From the NCBI GenBank assembly GCA_050486105.1, contig JBJHCR010000340.1, positions 1 to 6,621 on the forward strand: DNA of 6,621 bases, written 5' to 3'. The position numbers were made by a program, and so were the translations under genes. Of the stretch, positions 1-5,855 are shown piece after piece. The notes beneath the pieces were generated by a model that worked only from the letters and a program-made list of their open reading frames with translations, searched no databases and was not told the origin of the DNA. The DNA comes from JAEXNA01 sp050486105. GTDB lineage: Bacteria; Vulcanimicrobiota; Xenobia; Xenobiales; JADMJV01. Positions within the stretch are counted from its first letter, which is position 1; the number at the start of each line of letters is the position of its first letter.

Positions 1-165
1 CGTCCGCGTGGGTGATGCAAGGAGAAGCGAACGCTTAATACCAGGCGTATTTGAGTGAGCTTCGACGCTGCGAGAGAGGATGCATGGCCGCCAGGGCTAG
101 GGACGAATTTTGCGGACGTTGTACTAGGCTAAAGGCCCAACGCCAAGATTCTAGAAGTCGAGTCC

Positions 166-804
166 ATGCATCGAAGACCCTTAGCAATCAGGGCCAAGAA
201 ATGGCCCAATCGGATAGCCTCTGGCTTGAGTTCCCTGGGCATTTCACCAAACGCCATCTCGACAATTTCCGTTTTCTTTGGCTTGGCCACTTTCTGCTAC
301 CTCGTATTTCAACCTCACGAAAGCCCCAGACTCAACTTGGGTCTGGCCGCGCTGATGATACAGCTTCGATTGATCTGCAACCTGCTAGACGGTCTCGTCG
401 CAGTGGAAGGAGGCAAGAAAACGGCCACCGGTGGCCTCTTCAACGAAGTCCCCGATCGTTTCTGTGACGCCTTCACTCTGATTGGCCTCGGTTATGCCTG
501 CCAAGAAAGCCCCATGGCTTTGGAACTGGGATACTTGGCCACCGTGCTGGCCTTCCTCACAGCCTACCTTCGTGTACTTGGAGCGTCCCTAGGCACCGCA
601 TCCTACTTTGACGGCCCCCAGGCCAAGCAACAGCGTATGGCAGTGGTCACCGTAGCTCTCGTCCTGTCGGCTCTCACCACCTGGAAGGTCTTCATGCTTT
701 GGGCCCTCTGGATCGTGGTACTAGGCTCCGCCTTGACTTGCCAAAGGCGCCTATGGAAGATCTCTCGAGAACTGAAGAAGTCCGCCGACTTGAAAGCTCC
801 TTAA
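166..804 (+). CDS. CDP-alcohol phosphatidyltransferase family membrane protein
   Basis: A 212-residue integral membrane protein of the family that moves a phosphatidyl or related phosphoryl group from a CDP-linked donor to an alcohol, usually in phospholipid synthesis at the inner membrane. The N-terminus has the usual L-x-x-x-G-I-S-P-N-A-I-S entry (about residues 21-32), followed by a hydrophobic segment. The family signature DxxDGxxAR-x8-GxxxDxxxD is visible at 72-97 with exact spacing, but reads N72, D75, G76, A79, V80, G89, N93, D97: the first and third aspartates are asparagine and the arginine is valine. Several membrane segments follow (about 103-111, 122-145, 158-190), then a basic tail. 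The length is normal. The frame is closed by a stop at 130 and ATG 166 is the first start after it, with AGAAG and GAG purines just upstream. Family assignment is firm. The substrate cannot be told; the variant motif resembles what I recall of the YnjF-like subgroup. Confidence 0.5.
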   Translation: MHRRPLAIRAKKWPNRIASGLSSLGISPNAISTISVFFGLATFCYLVFQPHESPRLNLGLAALMIQLRLICNLLDGLVAVEGGKKTATGGLFNEVPDRFCDAFTLIGLGYACQESPMALELGYLATVLAFLTAYLRVLGASLGTASYFDGPQAKQQRMAVVTVALVLSALTTWKVFMLWALWIVVLGSALTCQRRLWKISRELKKSADLKAP

Positions 805-874
805 CCCCCTTTGAACGGCACCCTCATTGAATCGGACCGGCTTTCCGGGCTTCCCTCAGGGATGGATGGCGAAC

Positions 875-1159
875 TCACCGTTCCCTGGCCGAAGGGCCGA
901 ACCGCTTTAAGTTGCGTTCCCGAGCCTTGAGCAGTTCCTCGTCCCGGTCCCTCGGTGGGGCCTGGGTCTGCAAAGACTCCAGAAGAACTTTGGCCGCTCT
1001 GGTCACCTCATCCACCGCCTGCTGAAAAACGACTTCATTGGCCTTTGAGGGTTTACTGAACCCGCTGAGCTTTCGAACAAACTGTAGGGCTGAAGCTTCG
1101 ATCTCTTCTTGGGTTGCGGGTGGGTCGAAGTTGAACAGGGTTTTGATGTTCCGGCACAT
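875..1159 (-). CDS. DUF2277 family small protein
   Basis: A 94-residue soluble protein matching the DUF2277 pattern along its length: start MCRNIKTLFNFDPPAT, then EIEASALQFVRKLSGFSKPS at about 19-38, then a helical stretch with AVDEV, and APPRDR at 68-72 before a basic tail ending KRFGPSARER. The family has no established biochemical role; members are short single-domain proteins. The frame stays open upstream to 1282, but the family begins at MCRN and AGGAG lies 2 nt before ATG 1159, so the short form is preferred. It converges with the phosphatidyltransferase gene (70 nt apart) and diverges from the gene at 1363. No signal peptide or membrane segment is seen. Confidence 0.5.
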   Translation of the reverse strand: MCRNIKTLFNFDPPATQEEIEASALQFVRKLSGFSKPSKANEVVFQQAVDEVTRAAKVLLESLQTQAPPRDRDEELLKARERNLKRFGPSARER

Positions 1160-1294
1160 GGCTCCTATTCTTCGGCATGGAAAGAGTCTCCGACCTGCTG
1201 CGACCGCCTCGCTGCAAAGATTTCCAATAGATGCCATAGCCGCCCAGTGGAGCCTCCGACGGTGCTCCCCACCCCAGTGCAAAATACGTGAGTA

Positions 1295-1310
1295 GAGCCA
1301 GCCGTGGCTC
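1295..1310. other. Small perfect inverted repeat in the 1160-1362 intergenic region
   Basis: GAGCCA, the 4-base loop GCCG, then TGGCTC form a 6-bp hairpin in the divergent gap between the DUF2277 gene and the gene at 1363. No T-run follows on either strand, so it is not a convincing terminator. It could be an operator, a leader hairpin for the gene at 1363, or chance. Confidence 0.5.
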
Positions 1311-1346
1311 CGCTTGCGCTTCTCACTGAAGGGTGCAGAGTGAGGC

Positions 1347-1357
1347 TGAAGAAGACA
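1347..1357 (+). repeat. 11-base leader motif TGAAGAAGACA, copy 1
   Basis: TGAAGAAGACA lies just before ATG 1363 and recurs exactly 400 bases downstream at 1747-1757, just before ATG 1760. The GAAGAAG part can act as a weak Shine-Dalgarno sequence. Identity beyond that core could reflect duplicated leader sequence or chance. Confidence 0.5.
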
Positions 1358-1362
1358 ACATC

Positions 1363-1713
1363 ATGCAGCAAGCCTCTTTTCAACCTGATCAACGCAACAA
1401 TCTCGGCTACGTGCGAGTGGTGCTAGCGCACAAGGACTGGCTGGCCGATAGCCTGTCGTCCGCCCATTTGGTCGAGATCTTGCATGAAGAACTTCTCAAC
1501 CTGAAAAGCAAGCGGGCTCATGTCCTGGGCAGCCTGAAACAGAAACCGGAAGTCATGCTCGAGGTCATGGCGGACGTTCTGACGGAAAGTATCCAGGGGA
1601 TCGAATCGATGCTGTGGGCCCTCGAGCACGACAAGAAACAGGAAGTGCTCAATGGTCTGAGCACTCTAGCTCAAGCCACTTCCGCTCTGCTCGAAGCCGA
1701 AAAGCACCTCTAA
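1363..1713 (+). CDS. Hypothetical helical protein
   Basis: A protein of about 116 residues that I do not recognise. It is rich in Leu, Glu, Ala and Lys, with almost no Gly or Pro after the first 15 residues, which predicts a helical bundle. It has no signal peptide, membrane segment or cysteine motif. Notable stretches are LVEILHEELLNLKSKRAHVL in the middle and SALLEAEKHL at the C-terminus. ATG 1363 is preceded by GAAGAAG at a usable distance. A GTG at 1333 in the same frame would add ten acidic residues and cannot be excluded. The coding look is good: natural amino-acid composition and a plausible ribosome site. The antisense frame at 1423-1629 is taken as a shadow. An ORF at 1760 downstream has the same leader motif, so the two may once have been transcribed together. 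Confidence 0.5.
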   Translation: MQQASFQPDQRNNLGYVRVVLAHKDWLADSLSSAHLVEILHEELLNLKSKRAHVLGSLKQKPEVMLEVMADVLTESIQGIESMLWALEHDKKQEVLNGLSTLAQATSALLEAEKHL

Positions 1714-1746
1714 TCGCCCCGCCCTGGATGGGACCTAATGGCGCTT

Positions 1747-1757
1747 TGAAGAAGACA
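1747..1757 (+). repeat. 11-base leader motif TGAAGAAGACA, copy 2
   Basis: Identical to the motif at 1347-1357 and placed 2 nt before ATG 1760. It is the main reason to consider the 1760 ORF more than a random frame. Confidence 0.5.
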
Positions 1758-1759
1758 CG

Positions 1760-1972
1760 ATGATTGCTCGAGGTCCTCGCCTGAACATCTCTCTTGCACC
1801 GAGCCAAGGACGCCACATAGAACGAGCCAAAGCATGGAGGTTGACTTTAAACGACAGGTCCATGGGGATCGGTACGATAGCTCAAGTGCTCGGCCCTGTA
1901 TTGAACCTGCTCTCGAAGGTCTTTCAGGGTAAATTCTTCCTCGGAATAGGCCGCGCACTGTATAAGGTCTAA
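1760..1972 (+). CDS. Short ORF of uncertain status, possibly a truncated gene remnant
   Basis: Encodes up to 70 residues starting MIARGPRLNISLAPSQGRHI. I recognise no family. The first 29 codons (1760-1846) lie in otherwise unassigned sequence and follow a GAAGAAG leader 46 nt after the stop of the preceding gene. The rest (1847-1972) is antisense to the much better supported S-H-S-C-D gene. The most economical reading is either a random frame, or the 5' stub of a gene cut off where the three-gene cassette begins. Low confidence that it makes a protein. Confidence 0.5.
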   Translation: MIARGPRLNISLAPSQGRHIERAKAWRLTLNDRSMGIGTIAQVLGPVLNLLSKVFQGKFFLGIGRALYKV

Positions 1973-2581
1973 GCCCGTCAAGTTCTTCGTGTTGTTTAGG
2001 CTCTCAGCGATGTCGTTCGCAGCCTTCTCGAATTCGGGATGCTCCGTGGAATAAACTACGGAGAGCCAAACTTCATAGGGGTTCTCCGGTTTCAGCTCCT
2101 CGCGTGGTTGGTAATCCAGCCAGTATCCCAAAACCGCTTGTGCGTTTTTTCCGCCAAGCTTGTCCATTTTCTTGAAGAGCGGCCTCAATCGCTCTTGCAG
2201 GGAATCCGGCAAAGTTTGTCGTTTATAGCGCGCGGCGAGCCAGGACTGCAGAACTTTAACCTCTCCTGAGACCAACTTGGTCTCATTGTCCGGTTGGTGT
2301 TGGTGAAGCTTGACTTTCAAGAGGTTGAATTTCCGGCTGGCCACCACTTCAAGGCCTTGAAAATCTCCCTTCAGGTGCGTATGTAGGTGCAATTTTCTCG
2401 GGTTCTTGGCTCCTACGAAGTTGCCATCACAAGATTCAATCCGGCAGCCAAGAGCAAACTCCACGGATGGTTCTGCTTCTAAGTCGTCGTTGGCGATATC
2501 GCAGGAATGAGAGATGGCGATCGCGACCGAGTCCCCCGAGGCCTTGGGATATAGCTCTTGAAGGCTCTGCCCGTTCAACAA
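1847..2581 (-). CDS. S-H-S-C-D motif protein, third gene of the cassette
   Basis: About 244 residues from the TTG at 2581. I know the pattern but no characterised function: a beta-rich start leading to VAIAISHSCDIAN (S-H-S-C-D at 24-28), E-P-S-V-E-F at 37-42, G-N-F at 53-55, K-N-P-R-K-L-H-L-H at 59-67, then W114-L-A-A-R-Y-K-R and L-P-D (124-126), with a helical acidic C-terminal half. The spaced His, Cys, Asp, Asn and Arg residues suggest a catalytic or metal-binding centre; this is inference. It lies downstream of the HTH gene in the same direction. The start is unclear. The frame is open to an ATG at 2758 inside the HTH gene, but that extension is Arg-rich and looks like shadow. No in-frame ATG follows it; TTG 2581 and TTG 2578 follow a GGGGGG run. 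The conserved-looking R-Q-G-G just upstream would be lost with the TTG start. Confidence 0.5.
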   Translation of the reverse strand: MLNGQSLQELYPKASGDSVAIAISHSCDIANDDLEAEPSVEFALGCRIESCDGNFVGAKNPRKLHLHTHLKGDFQGLEVVASRKFNLLKVKLHQHQPDNETKLVSGEVKVLQSWLAARYKRQTLPDSLQERLRPLFKKMDKLGGKNAQAVLGYWLDYQPREELKPENPYEVWLSVVYSTEHPEFEKAANDIAESLNNTKNLTGLDLIQCAAYSEEEFTLKDLREQVQYRAEHLSYRTDPHGPVV

Positions 2582-2628
2582 AGCCCCCCTGAACCCACCT
2601 TGTCTCTCGCGACCATCGCATTCAGCGT

Positions 2629-3234
2629 CTAATCCGTTTCGTAGAAAGGGGTTGACTGTTCCAGGAAGCCGTCGTTGCTTTGGGTCTTGCCTGATCCTTT
2701 TGGAGCGCCTCGGGCCGCCCGTTCTTTGTCTGCGAGTTGCTTTAGAAGCGGCAGGCACTCGAGAGCCTCTTCGGTGACATTGAGCTTGTCGAAAAATGAA
2801 AGTCCATCAAAAATCGGCCGCTTGAGCAATTTGTCGACTCTGGTGATGGTTAGCCGGTCAATTTCATCGGCAACGCGTTTGAGGCGTGCGACTTGAGTGT
2901 AGTTCTCGGGGCTAGGTTCGTCGCCATCGAGCCACGCATAGACGGTAGGCCTTGAAACTCCCAGCACGGATGCTAGATCCGACACATTCAGCTTCAAAGC
3001 CTTTCGAATAAACATCAATTGGTCGCGTGGAGGTTCTGATTTCGTAGGGAGAGCCCCAGATTGCTCTCCGTAGAGAGTCGGCGGGTGAGTAACTGGCTCA
3101 AAACGTGCCTGAAGCCTCGGTCTGTCAACGCCGCCTGTACCGCTGGTTCCGGCATCAATGGGAACACAAGGTTCAGAGGACTTTGACTCGTCAACACCGA
3201 GCGTCTCTTCGACGCCATACAAACAGAGGGCCAT
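2629..3234 (-). CDS. Cro/CI-type helix-turn-helix protein, second gene of the cassette
   Basis: 201 residues. The N-terminal 70 are low-complexity, rich in Gly, Ser, Thr, Pro and Glu, and probably disordered. A clear XRE/HTH_3 DNA-binding domain covers about 72-126: QLMFIRKALKLNVSDLASVL, then GVSRPTVYAWLDGDEPSPEN, with S-R-P-T-V-Y-A-W as recognition helix. A helical C-terminal part (about 127-172) may oligomerise or bind a partner, followed by a polar tail. ATG 3234 is chosen because it sits 2 nt after the stop of the preceding gene and has GGAAG upstream. An ATG at 3276 would add 14 residues and overlap that gene. It probably represses its own operon: the tandem repeats at 4045-4068 lie across the promoter. 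A role beyond repression, such as a sensor or antitoxin-like partner, is possible. Confidence 0.5.
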   Translation of the reverse strand: MALCLYGVEETLGVDESKSSEPCVPIDAGTSGTGGVDRPRLQARFEPVTHPPTLYGEQSGALPTKSEPPRDQLMFIRKALKLNVSDLASVLGVSRPTVYAWLDGDEPSPENYTQVARLKRVADEIDRLTITRVDKLLKRPIFDGLSFFDKLNVTEEALECLPLLKQLADKERAARGAPKGSGKTQSNDGFLEQSTPFYETD

Positions 3235-3236
3235 AT

Positions 3237-4022
3237 CTACTTCCACACCTTTCGTGCCGACTCCGTTGTGGCGCATCGGAAGGCATCGTTGAGAGAGTTC
3301 TTGAGTGCTCGCAGGGTACCAGCGAGGAGTTCCTGGTCTAAATCGGAGCTAAGATCTATGGTCTCAGCATAAGAGCAGTCATTGTCGAGGGTTGCGGTCC
3401 TACCTTCGAGCCTCCGCAGCCTGTCGGGAAGGTTCAAAGGCAATGGGTGTAAGTCTGGCGGCAAAGGTAGGCCCTCTGCGACGATAAACACCTTTGAAAT
3501 CAATAGACGATTCTCTATTTCCTGGACAGTCTCAAGGTAACTGTGTTTGACTCTACCTCCCATTTCAGAGAAGGCACCAAGCAGTTTCGAATCCAGGGCG
3601 TCCTCGACAGAGAGACCATCCGTCGTCGTGATCGCGTCAAGCAGCCGAAGCCCAACTCTAACGACAGAGTCAAGCTTCACCACCTCGTGCACATCCTTCA
3701 AGCCGGCCAAAACCTGACTAGAGAACTGCTCGAAGTTTTCGTAATTGGTAGTATGAAACGCGATCGCTTCGGTGGTAAGAACGTAAGCTTTAGTCCGCTT
3801 GTTGTCAGAGAAGCTCCAACGCGCGGTATCCTTAGTTCTCAGTTGCCTCGCGTCGATATCGACTTGGAAATGGGAATCGTTCTCTTGACGAAATTCCGGA
3901 AAACCGCGCAAACGTACTCGGTCTTGAATCCCAGGAACATACTTATCCATATTGAGAACTTGATTAAATCTGAACTGTGCCACCGTGTAGAAAATTGGTG
4001 GATTTTTCCACTTTTCGCCCAT
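3237..4022 (-). CDS. TIGR04255 family protein, first gene of the cassette
   Basis: 261 residues with the landmarks of the sporadically distributed TIGR04255 family: N-P-P-I near the N-terminus (7-10) followed by a beta strand with Q-F-R-F, a W69-S-F-S-D strand and a VLTTEAIAFHTTNYENFEQF block at 81-100, RVGLRLLDAI at 122-131, and a C-terminal helix LRALKNSLNDAF ending ESARKVW. The length is typical. The family has no proven biochemical role; its patchy distribution fits accessory or defence functions, which is inference. ATG 4022 has AGAGG 7 nt upstream and is the first gene after the promoter at 4055-4083. The stop is 2 nt before the HTH gene start, which argues for coupled expression. The protein looks cytoplasmic, with no membrane segment. 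Family call is fairly confident; function unknown. Confidence 0.5.
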   Translation of the reverse strand: MGEKWKNPPIFYTVAQFRFNQVLNMDKYVPGIQDRVRLRGFPEFRQENDSHFQVDIDARQLRTKDTARWSFSDNKRTKAYVLTTEAIAFHTTNYENFEQFSSQVLAGLKDVHEVVKLDSVVRVGLRLLDAITTTDGLSVEDALDSKLLGAFSEMGGRVKHSYLETVQEIENRLLISKVFIVAEGLPLPPDLHPLPLNLPDRLRRLEGRTATLDNDCSYAETIDLSSDLDQELLAGTLRALKNSLNDAFRCATTESARKVWK

Positions 4023-4044
4023 GTCAAGACCTCTTTGCTCACCC

Positions 4045-4068
4045 TGTAGTTTACACTATACTTTACAC
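4045..4068 (-). repeat. Tandem 12-base repeats, likely operator of the cassette
   Basis: Read on the minus strand, GTGTAAAGTATA is followed directly by GTGTAAACTACA, with 10 of 12 positions identical. The two units cover the -10 box and the region just after it, one helical turn apart. This is a natural layout for co-operative binding of a Cro/CI-type regulator, and such a regulator is encoded two genes downstream. Binding is inferred. Confidence 0.5.
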
Positions 4069-4083
4069 ACAGATTTCAATCAA
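4055..4083 (-). promoter_or_regulatory. Probable sigma-70 type promoter of the three-gene cassette
   Basis: On the minus strand, TTGATT at 4078-4083 (4 of 6 against TTGACA), a 17-nt spacer, and TATAGT at 4055-4060 (5 of 6 against TATAAT). The transcript would start near 4048, leaving a leader of about 26 nt with AGAGG before ATG 4022. Confidence 0.5.
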
Positions 4084-4152
4084 CTCCTGACTAATCCAAC
4101 CACCATAACATTTAGGATCTGAGAGCAAGCCCTGCTCCGTCAGGCCCGCCAG

Positions 4153-4783
4153 GTGTCTGGCGTCAACTATTAATCCCCAAGCCCCTTGCCTCAAATGTAG
4201 GAATCCCACTCCCGCAGACTCGCCGACTACTACACCTCCCGTTGGAAAGACTTTTATCCGAGAGGAAAAAATCTGATCCGCGATCTGCCAACCAATCCGA
4301 TTCCCCACTTGGACGAAGCCACGATTTCGGTGTTGTATGCAGGGGCCGACTCAGGCGAAGCCTCGGTTTCCTCTGGTATCGCTCTGTCCGACCAACTCAT
4401 CGAAGAATTGAGAGAGGCCGACGATATCGTCATCAGCAGTGCTCTCTACAACTTCGGGATGCCTTCGGGCTTGAAGGGCTGGATTGATCACATCGTCCGA
4501 TTCGGCGGAACTTTTACCACGGCAAAAATGGCCCGATTGGCGTACTTGCAGAGAAGCAGGTTTGCTTACGGACGGCCCGAGGCGGCACGGCGGAAAGCAG
4601 CCCCGAATACCAGCACCCCGTTTTGCAGGCGGTCTTTGCCTACATCGGAGTGAAAAAATCGATGGGATCTCCTTGGAGGGCACCCGCTACTTCGAGGGCG
4701 ATCTTGACATGCGGCGACAAAAGACAAAGGCTGTTGTCGACAAGCATTTGGCTATAGGACACGCCCCTGGAAAATGGCAATGA
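4153..4783 (+). pseudogene. azoR: Decayed FMN-dependent NADH-azoreductase (AzoR-like)
   Basis: A full-length but broken relative of AzoR, the flavodoxin-fold enzyme that uses NAD(P)H and FMN to reduce azo dyes and quinones. From GTG 4153 the frame reads M-S-G-V-N-Y-stop-S-P-S-P-L, then a second stop (4198-4200), then ESHSRRLADYY; this lines up position by position with the usual start, including the Ser/Pro phosphate-binding loop. The stops at 4171 and 4198 could each come from one substitution (TTA to TAA, TCG to TAG). The core is clear: DLPTNPIPHLDE, ALSDQLIEELREADDIVISS, then Y-N-F-G-M-P-S-G-L-K-G-W-I-D-H. Near 4519-4528 the reading moves by one base to KNGPIGVLAEKQVC and ARGGTAESSPEYQHPVLQ. 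At 4653-4658 (six A) it moves again to K-I-D-G-I-S-L-E-G and the end at 4783. Four lesions rule out a functional product. The total length matches about 210 codons. Confidence 0.5.
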
Positions 4784-4989
4784 GTGATCAAGATGAGTTT
4801 GAGGAACATCGAAGAGTGCTTGAAGGGATCGCCTACCGCATGTGCGGCGTGCTGGCTGACGACCAAGACAGTATGCAGGACACTCATTTGAAGTGGTGCT
4901 CAACCGAGCGCTCCTCGATCCGAGACCCGAAGGCATGCTTTCAGGAACCCCTTCGCAGTCTGCTCCTTACATTCTTCCGACGCTCATAG
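4780..4989 (+). pseudogene. Truncated ECF sigma factor remnant (SigJ/ECF41-like region 2)
   Basis: ATG 4780 overlaps the azoreductase stop as ATGA; an in-frame ATG at 4774 is also possible. The first 55 residues match sigma-70 region 2 of extracytoplasmic-function factors of the SigJ/ECF41 type: FEEHRRVLEGIAYRMCG, then ADDQDSMQDTHLKW and RSSIRDPKA. Family members have about 290 residues with region 4 and often a SnoaL-like C-terminal domain. Here the frame stops after about 70 residues and the opposite-strand methyltransferase gene begins 20 nt later, so region 4 is absent. Where a Trp is usual after D-P-K-A there is Cys, a further sign of drift. Without region 4 it cannot recognise -35 elements, so it is scored as a remnant. 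Confidence 0.5.
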
Positions 4990-5009
4990 ACGTTGAGCAC
5001 AGGCTCGAG

Positions 5010-5717
5010 TCAATCCACTCTCGCCACTATCATAAATTCAAATTCGTCAAGGTTCATAGGCCCTCTACGCCAGTTGCCCGCTGTTCCTCCCCAGAGGTTC
5101 TCGGTCACAAACCCGGCTTCCCGGAGCATGGAGCGAAATTCCGGGGGGGTGTAGTAGCGTTGCCTGACAACGAGTTCCTCTTCGCCTAGTTTTTCTACTC
5201 CGCTGGTGGTCTGGGTATGAGGATCGAAGTTGAGCGCTTCAGGGTCGTTTCGGGCAGGTCGAAAAGCGTTGAGTACCGTGGCAATAAACTTGCTACCCGG
5301 CTTCAATGAACGTCTGATCGCCTTCAGTATCGTCACGTCTCGAGTAAAGGGATCATCATTTGAGCCCAGCAAGCATAACGCTCCTTCACACAGACAGATC
5401 GCAGCGTCAAAAACCGGTGGCGAGTCAAAACTGGTGGCATCTCCTTCCAGGAAAGTCACTTTGACTTGCTTGTCTTCCGCGCGAGCTTTGGCTTTCTGCA
5501 GCATGTCGCGGCTGAGGTCTAGCCCTGTCACCTGAAACCCTCGCAAAGCCAGAGCCACACTATGCCGGCCGGTTCCGCAGCCCATATCGAGGATGGACGC
5601 TCCTGCGGGCAAGGAGAGTTCTTCCAGGATGAAGTTGACCTCCTCCGCAGTGGCTCGGGTAAATATCTCCTCATCGTAGGTCGAGGCGTGATGCTTGAAA
5701 AATCGCTGCCATTCCAT
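5010..5717 (-). CDS. Class I SAM-dependent methyltransferase
   Basis: 235 residues with a Rossmann-like methyltransferase fold. Motif I ILDMGCGTGRHSVAL (42-56) binds S-adenosylmethionine, the acidic end of strand 2 is G-L-D67-L-S, G-D-A at 92-94 contacts adenine in the family, F-D-A-A-I-C at 103-108 is the post-III strand, and L-K-P-G-S-K-F-I-A at 138-146 is the usual strand-5 entry. A C-terminal part with YYTPPEFRSMLREAGF and EFEFMIVAR is typical of small-molecule or lipid methyltransferases; the substrate cannot be read. ATG 5717 is chosen because M-E-W-Q-R-F-F is the common family start and GAAG lies upstream. The frame is open to ATG 5759, which would add 14 residues of poor character. 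Its 3' end closely faces the sigma remnant. It is separated from the TA pair by about 140 nt with a hairpin, so it probably has its own transcription. Confidence 0.5.
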   Translation of the reverse strand: MEWQRFFKHHASTYDEEIFTRATAEEVNFILEELSLPAGASILDMGCGTGRHSVALALRGFQVTGLDLSRDMLQKAKARAEDKQVKVTFLEGDATSFDSPPVFDAAICLCEGALCLLGSNDDPFTRDVTILKAIRRSLKPGSKFIATVLNAFRPARNDPEALNFDPHTQTTSGVEKLGEEELVVRQRYYTPPEFRSMLREAGFVTENLWGGTAGNWRRGPMNLDEFEFMIVARVD

Positions 5718-5808
5718 GCCGTCGACTTCGCAGCAAGAGAGCTTTGGGCCTCGCAACAAACGGCGAAGGATTTCACCACCGCCCCTCTTGGCGGCCGCCT
5801 TTGCTACT

Positions 5809-5835
5809 CGGACCTCGCCAGTGCGAGGGACTCCG
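5809..5835. other. Hairpin between vapC and the methyltransferase gene
   Basis: CCTCGC (5813-5818), loop CAGT, GCGAGG (5823-5828) form a perfect 6-bp stem, extended by CGGA at 5809-5812 with TCCG at 5832-5835 across a 3-nt bulge. It begins about 20 nt after the vapC stop on the minus strand. No U-run follows, so it may stabilise the TA mRNA end or act as a weak or factor-dependent terminator. Confidence 0.5.
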
Positions 5836-5855
5836 TAGAGTTCGGGCGATAGCTC

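Noticed and set aside
149..156. Palindrome TTCTAGAA just before ATG 166.
   Set aside because: Only eight bases and single copy; too short to call an operator.
51..467. A 138-residue + frame over the start of the phosphatidyltransferase gene.
   Set aside because: Arg/Ser-rich shadow of the well-supported frame at 166-804. Positions 1-165 otherwise show no gene I can support.
1165..1392. Minus-strand frame over the intergenic region and start of the 1363 gene.
   Set aside because: No ribosome site, Ser/Gly-rich composition, conflicts with the gene at 1363.
3543..4049. 168-residue + frame opposite the TIGR04255 gene.
   Set aside because: Antisense shadow; the minus frame has family landmarks, a ribosome site and a promoter.
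4045..4068. The two 12-base units as the start of a CRISPR-like array.
   Set aside because: Only two adjacent units, no spacers; a promoter operator explains them better.
4063..4308. 81-residue minus-strand frame upstream of the cassette.
   Set aside because: Runs over the cassette promoter and is antisense to azoreductase codons that align with the family.
4309..4653. A 114-residue + frame covering the azoreductase core as an intact gene.
   Set aside because: It starts in the middle of the fold at a TTG, lacks the N-terminal phosphate loop, and its last third is out-of-frame sequence after the shift near 4520.
5790..5799. Perfect palindrome GGCGGCCGCC upstream of the methyltransferase gene.
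   Set aside because: Ten GC-only bases; no second copy, no link to a start or box. Likely chance.
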